NCBI GenBank assembly: GCA_963930655.1 | Contig: OZ005601.1 | Coordinates: forward strand, 15,988,001-16,052,000 | DNA length: 64,000 bases | Direction: 5' to 3' | Origin: Myrica gale | Lineage: Eukaryota; Streptophyta; Magnoliopsida; Fagales; Myricaceae | Shown here: piece after piece, positions 11,915-38,919 of the stretch | Position numbering within the stretch: position 1 is the stretch's first letter | Layout: every line of letters starts with the position of its first letter | Made by a program: the position numbers and the translations under genes | The notes under the pieces: generated by a model | Database searches by the model: none | Told to the model about the DNA's origin: nothing | Seen by the model: only the letters and a program-made list of their open reading frames with translations

Positions 11915-12050
11915 AGAGTCTGTTTGCATGAAAAATTTTACAAAATTTTTTACTAACTCACAATAAAATACTACAATATAATCTCTCTCCTATCAAATCA
12001 CAACTTTTCACTATAAAAAGCTATTTATCTCTTCGCTTTTTCACAAGTGA
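11915..12050. mobile_element. Small AT-rich MITE, one end recognised (copy C)
   Basis: Begins GTCTGTTTGCATGAAAAATT and closely matches 19133-19314, sharing CACAATAAAATA-TACAATATAATCT, ATCAAATCA and CTTTTTCAC. Only the left end is clear. It lies about 400 bp upstream of the PAP29-like start codon. Confidence 0.5.
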
Positions 12051-12088
12051 ATTAGGATAAATAAATTATAAATTGTTTCGTTTTTTAT

Positions 12089-12300
12089 AAATGTATAAAA
12101 TAATAAAGACGAGAGAGGAAAGGCTGTGTTCTTATAAATGTATGAAATAATGAAGACGAGAGAAAAGACTGATAGGAGGAGATGAACGTCGTCAAGGGGT
12201 GGGAAATTGTGGGTTTTTGTACTACATGCGGCCAGTTAGCTTCCGGTTGACCATTGACGTTGAAAAGGACGAGATGAACGTCTCCAAGGGGTTTATCTAT
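12089..12300. repeat. Short direct duplications upstream of the PAP29-like gene
   Basis: A TTATAAATGTAT-AAATAAT-AAGACGAGAGA unit occurs at 12089 and again 45 bp later. A GAGATGAACGTC--CAAGGGG unit occurs near 12180 and again near 12271. They sit in what is probably the promoter region of the gene starting at 12459. A regulatory role is not shown. Confidence 0.45.
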
Positions 12301-12458
12301 CGACCATCGTCAGCATAAACGGTATCTGAGCTCAGCTACAAATACCATACGAGACAGAGCCTCTTTCGCATTCGGAGTTTAATCGAGGGGATATCTGAGC
12401 GGAGCCAAGTGTTTTTGAAGTTGTGGGTTGGCTCGAAAGAAAAGATTGCTTCGGCCAA

Positions 12459-15195
12459 ATGGTGGTGTCGTTATGGAACAATCGCGAAGATAAGCAAATG
12501 AGACTGTTGGTGGCGGTAGCCCTTTGTCTCTATTTGCTTCCGATCTGGGGCTTAGCTGCCACCAAGAAGCAACAACACCAACAGCGGCTGCGGTTTGGGA
12601 AAGATGGAGGGTTTAAGATACTGCAGGTGGCAGACATGCATTATGCGGACGGCAGGGCCACGACTTGCCTGAACGTGTTCCATTCTCAGCTCCCCACTTG
12701 CTCCGACCTTAACACCACCGCTTTTATCGAGCGCATGATCCTCGCGGAGAAACCCCATCTCGTCGTTTTCACCGGTATCTTTCTTTTCTTTCTGTCTCCG
12801 GATGTTTTGGTTATTTTCCTTGTACAAATCTAGCAACGAATCTTGCTAGATCCTGCTTTATAAGTTCTCTGATTGCTTGCCTTTTCTAAGTTCCCCCTCT
12901 TCCTTTTCACACTTTTGTTGGCTTATATTTCAATAGAAGGGGCGGGAAATAAAAGGTGAGGAAATTGACATCTTCCTATGTGTAGTAAACTACCTTTCAG
13001 ATACTGAACTTGGACATATATTGGATTGTCACCATATACTACCAATTGGGAGTTGCTTCCGATAATGCATTCATAATGCTCCGCTTACTTGCTTGAATCA
13101 GACTATTCGAGAAGCAACCCTGAATTTGTTTCATCCTGCTGCTCTAAGTTCAATCAGTGACCCTTCTACTTTGAAATTTGAAATTACAATAATACAGACC
13201 TCATTCCTATGCTTGCAAATGTTCTTTGATTGATCGAACAAACCATTGATAAGGCCTCAATGGCTTGTTATGCATTTTAGTAGTGTTAAACTTAAGCATG
13301 TCAGGTGATGGATCCGACTCAAACTGTGCAACTATTAACGCCTTTCTACAGGGGACAACATATTTGGGTATGACTCAACGGATGCTGCTAAGTCTCTGAA
13401 TGCTGCATTTGCACCAGCAATTTTATCCAATATCCCATGGGCTGCTGTTTTGGGGAACCATGATCAGGAGGGCACCCTTTCAAGGGAAGGGGTGATGAAA
13501 CATATAGTTGGCTTGAAGAATACACTGTCTCAAGTCAATCCTGTAGAAGCACAACTTATTGATGGTTTTGGAAACTATAACCTTGAGGTTGACGGAGTTG
13601 AGGGATCCAGTTTTGAAAACAAATCTGTTCTCAATCTGTTCTTCCTTGACAGTGGAGATTACTCCACTGTGTCTTCCATCCCTGGTTATGGGTGGATCAA
13701 ACCGTCTCAACAACTTTGGTTTGAACGCACTACGAAGAAACTTAAGGTATTAATTTCACTTTTTATTCAGTTGGAATCACAACAAACATATGTTTACTCG
13801 CAAATCAGGCCATTGTGACAACCAGTACTCGTGCCTGAATAGTTCAGTGTCAAACCCTTTTGTACTATGACAATTTGATTATTAAACATTTCTGTTTTCA
13901 CTGCAGAGAGCATTCATGGATAAGCCTGAGGCTCAGAAAGGACCTGCACCTGGGCTTGTGTACTTTCACATCCCATTGCCTGAATTTGCAAGTTTTGATG
14001 CAACAAACTTCACAGGTGTGAAACAGGAAGGCATTAGCTCTGCTTCTGTGAACTCTGGCTTCTTCACCACCATGGTAGCTGCGGGGGATGTGAAGGCAGT
14101 TTTCACTGGCCATGATCATCTCAATGACTTCTGTGGCCAGCTAACTGGTATACGACTGTGTTATGCTGGGGGATTTGGTTACCATGCTTATGGGAAGGCT
14201 GGATGGGCAAGGAGAGCAAGGGTGGTGGTAGTTAACTTAAAGAAAACTGAAAAAGGTGATTGGGGAGCAGTAAAGTCAATCAAAACATGGAAGCGCCTCG
14301 ATGATAAGCATCTCACTGCTATCGATACTCAGGTCCTTTGGAGCACGAGTTCCGGTAAGGTTTCTTACAGTTCCATGGATTTTTTGGTCAGGGTGTTGCA
14401 TTTATCAGGACCATCTATGTCGTGGTATTCAGGCCATCTTGGGTTCTACCCCTTGTGCACCTCACATCTGGGTTTATGATGGGGATCTGCCTCTGATGCT
14501 TGAAAATGGTAGCATATCTGTCGTATCCGCAACTGTTAAAACCAAATTTGCTCCCATTTGGATCATTATCTCAATATCAACTACTCCTTTCATGGTCTCA
14601 TATTTTGATTATGCCCACAGAATGCTTGAATGTAGACTGTGTAGGAAACTTGTCATGGAACATGACCTTCAAGCGATTCTTGATGGAGCATCAGCTTACT
14701 CCAGGATGTTTGTCTAAACCTCTGCTCATGTATGAGTTGGAGCTGTTGACTGCAATGAACATCCAAGGATTAGAAGCGTGAATAAGGACGTGTTTAGAGT
14801 GTGCAGATTGTTAGAGTTCCAACTCCTTTGCTGATGCCAAAACATATTATTTATGCTTTCGTCACTCTCTTGTGAATACAGACCTAGGATCCAGTCTTCT
14901 TGTAGGGTTAAAGTCCGTCCCCTCCCAATGGCTTCCCATACCGATACCCAAAAGTTCAAAATTTAATACTACTAATCAGTTTTTCCATGTCACTGTGTGA
15001 AGAACCTTATTTTCGTAGTCAATTTAAAAACTTTGTTGAAGTCCACACTCTTGTTTGAGCAACTATGGCATCATTGTATTCTTTATACAGATTTCTGCAT
15101 TCCTGTTTTCCATGTGTCACTGCTTTCTCTCATTTTTATGATTCTGTTCACTATCAACAGGTACCCGTCGGAAAAAACCAATTGGTGGCTCTTGA
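12459..15195 (+). CDS. PAP29: Purple acid phosphatase 29-like protein (metallophosphoesterase), four exons
   Basis: Exons inferred at 12459-12774, 13352-13746, 13907-14354 and 15161-15195 have GT-AG borders, consistent phases and sum to 398 codons, about 397 residues; PAP29 of Arabidopsis is of similar length. A hydrophobic signal peptide RLLVAVALCLYLLPIWGLAA follows the second in-frame ATG (12498); the first ATG is 12459 and no upstream ATG is seen, so either may be used. Metallophosphoesterase motifs are visible: LQVADMHY (D-x-H), FTGDNIFG (GD), VLGNHDQEG (GNHD) and FTGHDH (GHxH). The class is named purple acid phosphatase by similarity and is expected to be secreted or vacuolar; family members of this branch are often called probably inactive. 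The last exon encodes only a basic tail ending KKPIGGS. No frame damage is seen. Confidence 0.92.
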
Positions 15196-15468
15196 ATAGC
15201 AAGCTCATGAAAAACGTTAGTCACAGTCAAGTTTGTGGTTAACAACATAGCTGCGGGAAAGAAAGTTTTAGAACACTTCTTCGACCTTCAGGATGTAATG
15301 TACAAGTCTCTGCAAAATGATGTTACGAAGGAAGTGTGGTAACCGATGAAATAGTGTGTATGAATATGACATCCAATCTTGGTAAGCTTGGAAGTTTATA
15401 TATTAATGTCGGTTACGGCAAAGATTTGAAGCAACCACATAATGCAGCTGATATAATCTGAGAAGATG
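15196..15468. other. Probable 3' untranslated and downstream region of the PAP29-like gene
   Basis: No coding content. It runs from the stop codon to the target duplication (15456-15468) of the truncated LINE next to it. Confidence 0.5.
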
Positions 15469-15518
15469 TTGGGCTAATGTGATGTTGGGTTCTCCTTTTT
15501 CAGGTTATTCGGGCTTTT

Positions 15519-15723
15519 CACCCCCAAGGGTTTGGTGTGGTGGTAAGGCTTCGGCTTGAGTTCTAACATGTCCCAAGTTCGAGCCCCAACACCTCCATTA
15601 TCGCCCTTGACTTACCTGCTCCCTGGGTTGTGGGGTCGGTCCAGGGGGCCGGGGTTTGTACTTCAGGGTTGGGCCAAAAGGGTCCGGCTTTGGGGAATTT
15701 CCTCGTCATCAAAAAAAAAAAAA
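15519..15723 (+). mobile_element. tRNA-derived SINE, copy 1
   Basis: It begins AAGGGTTTGGTGTGGTGGTAA, which includes an RNA polymerase III box A-like stretch, followed by a box B-like AAGTTCGAGCCCCAAC and a poly-A tail at 15711-15723. It is flanked by GGTTATTCGGGCTTTTCA on the left and GGTTATTTGGGCTTTCA on the right, a near-perfect target duplication in LINE sequence. The head resembles the plant Au SINE family, from memory. Confidence 0.8.
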
Positions 15724-15740
15724 GGTTATTTGGGCTTTCA

Positions 15741-15919
15741 GTGGCTTCGGCTTGAGTTCTAACATGTCCCAAGTTCGAGTCCCAACACCCCCATTATCGC
15801 CCTTGACTTTCCTGCTCCCTGGGTTGTGGGGTCGGTCCAGGGGGCCGGGGTTTGTACTTCAGGGTTGGGCCAAAAGGGTCCGGCTTTGGGGAATTTCCTC
15901 GTCATCAAAAAAAAGAAAA
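15741..15919 (+). mobile_element. tRNA-derived SINE, copy 2 lacking box A
   Basis: Starts within the copy 1 sequence at GGCTTCGGCTTGAG, so box A is missing, while box B (AAGTTCGAGTCCCAAC) and the body are almost identical to copy 1. The A-rich tail is followed again by GGTTATTTGGGCTTTCA. The order flank-SINE-flank-SINE-flank points to a tandem duplication of SINE plus flank, or a second insertion at the same site. Confidence 0.8.
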
Positions 15920-16033
15920 GGTTATTTGGGCTTTCAGTATAGTCTTTTGTACTGTTGACTCTGTTGTTTTGTATCTTTGTTTTACCTTTGAATAAGATTG
16001 ACTTACTTATCAAAAAAAAAATCTGAGAAGATG

Positions 16034-16427
16034 AGTAGAAAACTTGGAGTACCAGACTTAAAGAAACTTGAGTAAAGATAACAATCAAATCAGGGAATCA
16101 GAAATCTTGGTTACAGCTCTGGTAAAAAACAAGAGGTAGCTTCAGTGACAAGTGCTTAGCTTTTAGTATGCATGACAAAAGTAGTGGCATCAGGAGAGGG
16201 AATCCACTCGGATCAGGTTTTTATTTCAGATTTTTTGTGTTCTGGTCAACAAAAAAAAGGTTGTTGTGTTCTACGTTGAAAATGTTTATGAACAATTTTC
16301 ATTGATTGTAAGGTAATAAAGTAGAATATCATTAGGAAAATTTTGCATTGAATGCGAGTTCAAACAACCATATAGAACAACATATTGTTTGTCGACAACC
16401 CATACCACGAGAATCTGAATTAAATTC
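16034..16427. other. Intergenic sequence, no gene seen
   Basis: AT-rich sequence between the truncated LINE and the PPR pseudogene, without a supported open frame. Confidence 0.5.
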
Positions 16428-17260
16428 TCAGTGAATTATTTGGTCCAAACATTTATGATTATGCTCGAACCAAGCATGGCTGCTAAAATTTTCAAGAATC
16501 ATCCTAGTTACCCTTATTGATGCCTTCTGGTACCTCGATCTCTCAATCTCCTTTCCCAGAAAATCTAAAGTCGTGTCTGTAATGGTTTGGCAAGCAGCAT
16601 GCATGGAGCATCGTTTTTGAGAATTTGTATGCATCCTTCAATCGACCAGCCTTGCTATGAACTTCAATAAGAGTGTTAAAAGTGACGGTGTCAGGATTGA
16701 TTCCGCTTAGTCCTCATTTGGTCAAAAAGCTTGTTTACTTCCTCTATCCGGCCAGCCTTCCCAAGCGCATTAATAAGGGTGTTGTACATAACCATGTCAA
16801 GATAACCGCCGTCCTCAATTAGCTTATCCAGAACTGCACTGGCTAGATCTGCTCTTCCCATCTTCCCCAAGCCTTGGATTATCATATTGTATGTCGCAAT
16901 CTGCTGGGCAAATCTTCTCGCCCATTTCATTCAGGACACCCCATGCCTCATTGAAATAGCCCTTTTTGACAAACGAACTCATAACAGAATTGTTAAGTGT
17001 AGCTCATAGCGTCTACGCCCATATCACTGAAAATCTCAAACAAAGCTCAGCTTCCCCTTGGCTAGAAAAATAGACAAGAAAGTGTTCACCATATCAATAT
17101 CAAAAGATACCATTCCTCTAGCTTGCACTCGCTGCCCTCTAGATACAGAAAATAGCTGAGAAGTCTTCTGCTGTATTTCCAAGTAATATTCAGTTTTAAA
17201 TTTCAAGGAAATTCCACAATCTCGAGAACTTAAATAAAAGACGTGTCGTAATCTCGTCAT
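16428..17260 (-). pseudogene. Pentatricopeptide repeat (PPR) protein pseudogene, C-terminal part
   Basis: On the minus strand several PPR units are readable in different frames: DIDMVNTFLSIFLAKGKLS (about 17100), SSFVKKGYFNEAWGVLNEMG (about 16950), ATYNMIIQGLGKMGRADLAS, VMYNTLINALGKAGRIEEVN, then TFNTLIEVHSKAGRLKDAYK and a C-terminal TTLDFLGKEIERSRYQKASI. At least three frameshifts or stops separate them, for example after EKICPAD and after LPNH. PPR proteins bind organellar RNA. The tail resembles that of Arabidopsis At4g01570, from memory. The first half of the protein is absent, so this is a broken 5'-truncated copy. Confidence 0.82.
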
Positions 17261-17384
17261 TTATAGCATATTTGTTACTACAAAGAGAGCTTAGAGACTA
17301 ATACGAGCACTAGTTCATAACAACTTATTTACAAACTACAACACCTTTTTTACAAATTTTTTCCCCTAAATCTCAATAGAATCT

Positions 17385-18764
17385 TGTTGGTTTTATGCAC
17401 AATCGAGACTTTGATTATTTCAATAAATGGATCAAGTTTATAAAACGGATATCTTCAAAGACAAAGACGTTTTGATGAAAGAGCCAAAGACTTGAAGAAA
17501 GAAGATTAAGAAAATGCAAGGAGCTCAAAAGTAAAGTTTCAAGATCATAGGGTATAAACCTTGTAACTCTTAATTTCACTTTTGACAATTATTTGAATCA
17601 CATTTGCATATCTTTCAAAACGTGCATAAACAGTTTTACATTTTGTTTAAAAGATTAAAATATTTTTAAAGGTTTCAAAGCACCTCAATCAAACTCTCAA
17701 ATCATTCATATATTTATGGGAAGCAAATATTTAAAATTGAGTGTTTAAAAGTGGTCAAAAACATGGTTTTAAAATAACCAGACTATGTGCTTAAGTTGAG
17801 GAAGTCGACTGGCTGGTGAAGCGGTCGACCGGTTGATCTTGGAAATAGATCCGTTGAGCTTCTGACAATGTGACCGTTGGGTAATGGTAACTTGAAGCGG
17901 TCGACCGACTCATTTTGAAAGACAACTCTCAACGGCTATAAACGACTAGTTTTCATATGTGGCCTATAAATACACATTCATGTCATCCAAAATCAATACA
18001 CAACGACCACATATCATTTCTACTACTTGAGAAATATTCAAAACCTTCATATTTTATATTTCTCATATCATTCACACAAAACACATTTTCATATCATTGT
18101 TTTTGTGTGAATAAAGAGATAAATCCTTCAATTTTCATATCTACTCTATCAAGAGAGTTTTTGTTCTTCAATTTACCTTATCAAGAGAGGAGTTTCATTT
18201 AGTGAGGTTGTTCACTAAAAAAGAAGCTTAGAGAAGGTATATCTCAAAGCTTGGTTAGGTTGTGAGTGATGAGCCCGAAAAACCACTTAGGTGGGTTCGA
18301 GTGCTGAGCCCGAGAAAACACTTGTACAGTTCTGTAGTACCCGGAAGCTAAAGTGTATGTTATTTGAAGATATTGGAAAACCTCAAAGATCATTGAAGGA
18401 GCGTGAAGAGTGGATGTAGACAGGTTTGTCGAACCACCTAAAAATCACGTGTTTGCTTCTCTATCATTACTATTTACTTTTAGCACGTATTTACACTTGT
18501 TGCATATTATATACTTGTATTAAATTAGTAGTTACTTTGCAAACACGTCTTTGGATGTAGGCGAGTTTGTCGAACCACCTAAAAATCACGTGTTTGCTTA
18601 TCTATCTATACTCTTTACTTTTAGCACGTATTTACATTTGTTGCATATTATATACTTGTGCTAAATTAATAATAACTTTGCAAACATGTCTTTTAGGGTT
18701 TAAAGCAAAAAGTTTAGAAAATCAATTCACCCCCTCTTGAGTTGCCTTAATCTTAGTACTTACA
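17385..18764 (+). mobile_element. Solo LTR of a Ty1/copia retrotransposon
   Basis: Starts TGTTGGTTTTATGC and ends CTTAGTACTTACA, with a perfect 5-bp target duplication AATCT at 17380-17384 and 18765-18769. Near the end it has TTCACCCCCTCTTGAG, a motif common near the 3' end of plant copia LTRs. No internal region remains. It contains two GCGGTCGACCG palindromes (about 17842 and 17897) and a 141-bp tandem duplication. Confidence 0.9.
18412..18690 (+). repeat. 141-bp tandem duplication within the copia LTR
   Basis: The unit starting GGATGTAGACAGGTTTGTCG at 18412 recurs at 18553 as GGATGTAGGCGAGTTTGTCG, and the following 120 bp match closely, including CCACCTAAAAATCACGTG and TTTTAGCACGTATTTACA. 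Confidence 0.9.
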
Positions 18765-18808
18765 AATCTATTAAATTATCTGCTTTATTTTGGGATAGTT
18801 AAAATTTT

Positions 18809-18960
18809 GGGATGTTGGAGTTGGTGAAAAAGTGAAAAAAAAGATGATTTGAATTAATTTTTTATATATATTATAATGAAAAATGATGATTTAATAAGGG
18901 GAGAGAATATTTTGTAATTATGTTATTAGCCCAAAATGTTGGGGTGACATTCAAACACCA
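18809..18960. mobile_element. Small AT-rich MITE (copy D)
   Basis: Begins GGGATGTTGGAGTTGGTGAA and ends ACATTCAAACACCA. Its reverse complement shares TTTCACTTTTTCACCAA and ATTACAAAATATTCTCTCCC with copies A and E. It is 150 bp and non-coding. Confidence 0.45.
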
Positions 18961-19132
18961 TTAAGATAGAATTGTTTTCCCTTATTTGTGCATAAAAAAA
19001 ATACTAACTCCCATAAATTTTTTCAAAAATAAATATTTTGCTCCTAGGCTCTTAGTTTGGATGGGCAAATATATTTTTTTATGGAGTAGGTAAATTTTGT
19101 TGGAATTTAGAAAAAAGTTGTCTGAATAATTT

Positions 19133-19314
19133 GGGTCCGTTTGTCATAAAAAATTTCACAAAATTTTACATCATTTCACAATAAAATATTACAATATAAT
19201 CTATTTCTCTCCCATCAAATCATAACCCTTTATTACAAAAATATAAAAAATTACATTTCTCTTCACTTTTTCACTAAATTCAATACCTAAAATTTTAACA
19301 ACACATACCCACCC
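19133..19314. mobile_element. Small AT-rich MITE (copy E)
   Basis: Begins GGGTCCGTTTGTCATAAAAA and ends ACACATACCCACCC, with weak terminal inverted repeats. Its interior is closely related to copy C. It lies 175 bp upstream of the S2 start codon, so it may form part of that promoter region. Confidence 0.5.
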
Positions 19315-19489
19315 TTTTGTAAAAGTAGACTAATTTATAAATAGTTATTGAAATTAATAAAAAAAATGTGTTAGGACAATATGTAAAGTTACTGGGGTTC
19401 TTGATTTCCTACAGTTTTTTTCCCATGGTTACCGCCCATTACAGCCATAAACCCTAAACCCACCATCTCCCACCCACTGCCAGTGAAGG

Positions 19490-37094
<17,605 letters not shown>

Positions 37095-38919
37095 GGAATT
37101 AAGGAGTTCTTTGGACAAGCAGCAAGAAATTGGCAGACACAGGATGCTGCTGAGTTGCCTTAGGGCAGGAGAGAGTGGGAAGCAGGGGTTGGATTAAAAG
37201 TCCACATAGTGAAATAAGCTTCCATTTTGGATTATGTCCTTGGAAGCTCCGTTGCAATAAATGTGATGTACTAATTCATGTTGGTTGTCACCAAGGATGC
37301 CTGTCCCTCATATGGCATCAGCCGTGTTTGTATTGCAAGGGAACTGACCCGACAATTCTCTCGGACATCATTTGTTGTTCAAGCCTACATCTGTCTGGAT
37401 TTAAAGTTGGTATTCTCAGTAACCTCATTTTGAGTAGGAGTAGCGCGGGCATATGTGTTTCTTTTCCTCTTTCTTTCTTTCTTTCTTTCTTGTACTGAAC
37501 GTCAGTGATTAAAGTAGAATATGACTAAACAAAAGGGCTATTAGATTAAAGCCGATCATTTTTATCACAAAGCAGTACTAGTAGTTACATGAGATTGATG
37601 GAACTGAGTTGAATACCAACAAATGATGATTTCTCATACTACTATGTTGCTATATAAATTTTGTTTGATTGCTAAGAAAATTATGAAGAATATATTCTGG
37701 ACAAGTATTAACTGGCTAATTATATATGTACATACGAAAAGTTGTTCTTCTTACCCTCTGATTTTTGCGGAATATCTTCATTAAGAGCGGTTCCATCAAC
37801 CTTTGACTCTGATGGAGGGAGTGTTTGGCATACGTCCGGAAAATGGAATAGGGTTCGTGTTGGAGTTGTCCGTGGAAGCTTGATGGAGACCTCCAAGGAG
37901 GCTATAGGGGGCGACACCAGTAAGACCCTACATCAAGAAGGAAGATCTACTCCATGGATTAAGGTTTGATTGAAGGAGAAACAATGATCCATCAAGGAGT
38001 TTGCTCTATGGTTCAAGAAGAGACAATCTATGATTTCTAGGCATTTTTCTTGTGATTGCATTGAGGGGGAGAGGAAATCATTCCTTATTAACATGGGGAG
38101 AATCATGCACGATTTTAGGAATGATAATTCGTGTTATGATTTGTATCCAAATAAGGTATAGTGAACTTCTATATTAGGACATCATTCTTAACTTCTTAGG
38201 ATATGAATGAAATTATTGTAAAAGAGCGACATCAAACGAAGTCTTTGCTTCACTTGTGTTTAATGTGCTAGTTCGAGCTGCTACTCATTATTCACACCAC
38301 TCTCACCGTGATAAATGAGACGATCTTGAAATATTCTTTTTATCCAAATCTTGACCTTCTTCCTTTTATTGTTCTACTATTTATCTTGTGGGTTATATAG
38401 TATAGCCCGAGTTGCTGTAAAAATTACACATCTATCCTATTTTTTCTTTATTTTCTATTCATTTTGTTAGAATGTCATGAGCTATGAAATCGACTGCACG
38501 GCACCATTGGGACTTCCATCGATTCTATCGATTCATCGAAGCTAAGTGGCAGATTGCTTAATAAGAAGAAAAAAAAGTGCCAGTAAATGTGATGTAATAA
38601 TAATCCCATGTTGTCTAGAAAAACGAAAGGAAATACAAGAATCACGTTGGTTCTTACCAACAATGCTCGTCTCTTATTGGTGGGCCAAGTTTGGATTATT
38701 TGGAAACTGAACAAGGGCAAATATGGGCCTAAAACGTTCTCTGGCCCAAAGGCCTCCCGGTAGCTTGTAGTGCTCTATCCACAATTCCCATGCCATTCTT
38801 CCCGGTTTCTTTGCGCTGGTAGGGAGAGTGGTTCAGAATAAGCGAGTGATTTTTTCTTGCTCATCGGGTTTTTGTGGATAGAAAATCGATCACTACTGAA
38901 AGAAAAAAAGAGATAAAAG
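37095..38919. other. 3' region of the chimeric gene and upstream region of the plastid L3 gene
   Basis: No gene recognised. A five-unit TTTC microsatellite lies at 37466-37490. The stretch 37640-37785 is similar to 40405-40540 in the L3 intron. The last 150 bp before 38920 is a pyrimidine-rich leader-like region. Confidence 0.5.
37640..37785 (+). repeat. Dispersed repeat shared with the L3 intron
   Basis: Shares TATGAAGAATATATTCTG, ATTAACTGG-TAAT-ATATA, GAAAAG and TTCTTACCCTCTG with 40405-40540, in the same orientation. No termini or coding content seen. Confidence 0.5.

Larger units (their letters stand above)
15469..16020 (+). mobile_element. 5'-truncated L1-type LINE (3' end only) carrying SINE insertions
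   Basis: The outer parts match the 3' end of the LINEs at 26.4 and 34.2 kb: TTGGGCTAATGTGATGTTGG at the left and TCTTTTGTACTGT ... AATAAGATTGACTTACTTATC plus poly-A at the right. A perfect 13-bp target duplication ATCTGAGAAGATG flanks it (15456-15468 and 16021-16033). Without the SINE material the LINE piece is only about 150 bp. Confidence 0.85.

Noticed and set aside
12423..12458. Upstream extension of the PAP29-like first exon
   Set aside because: It would need a GTG start; the first ATG in frame is 12459 and a signal peptide follows 12498.
14355..14781. Open frames after exon 3 of the PAP29-like gene as a longer C-terminus
   Set aside because: Splicing to 15161 yields the expected family tail; the frames are intron sequence without homology.
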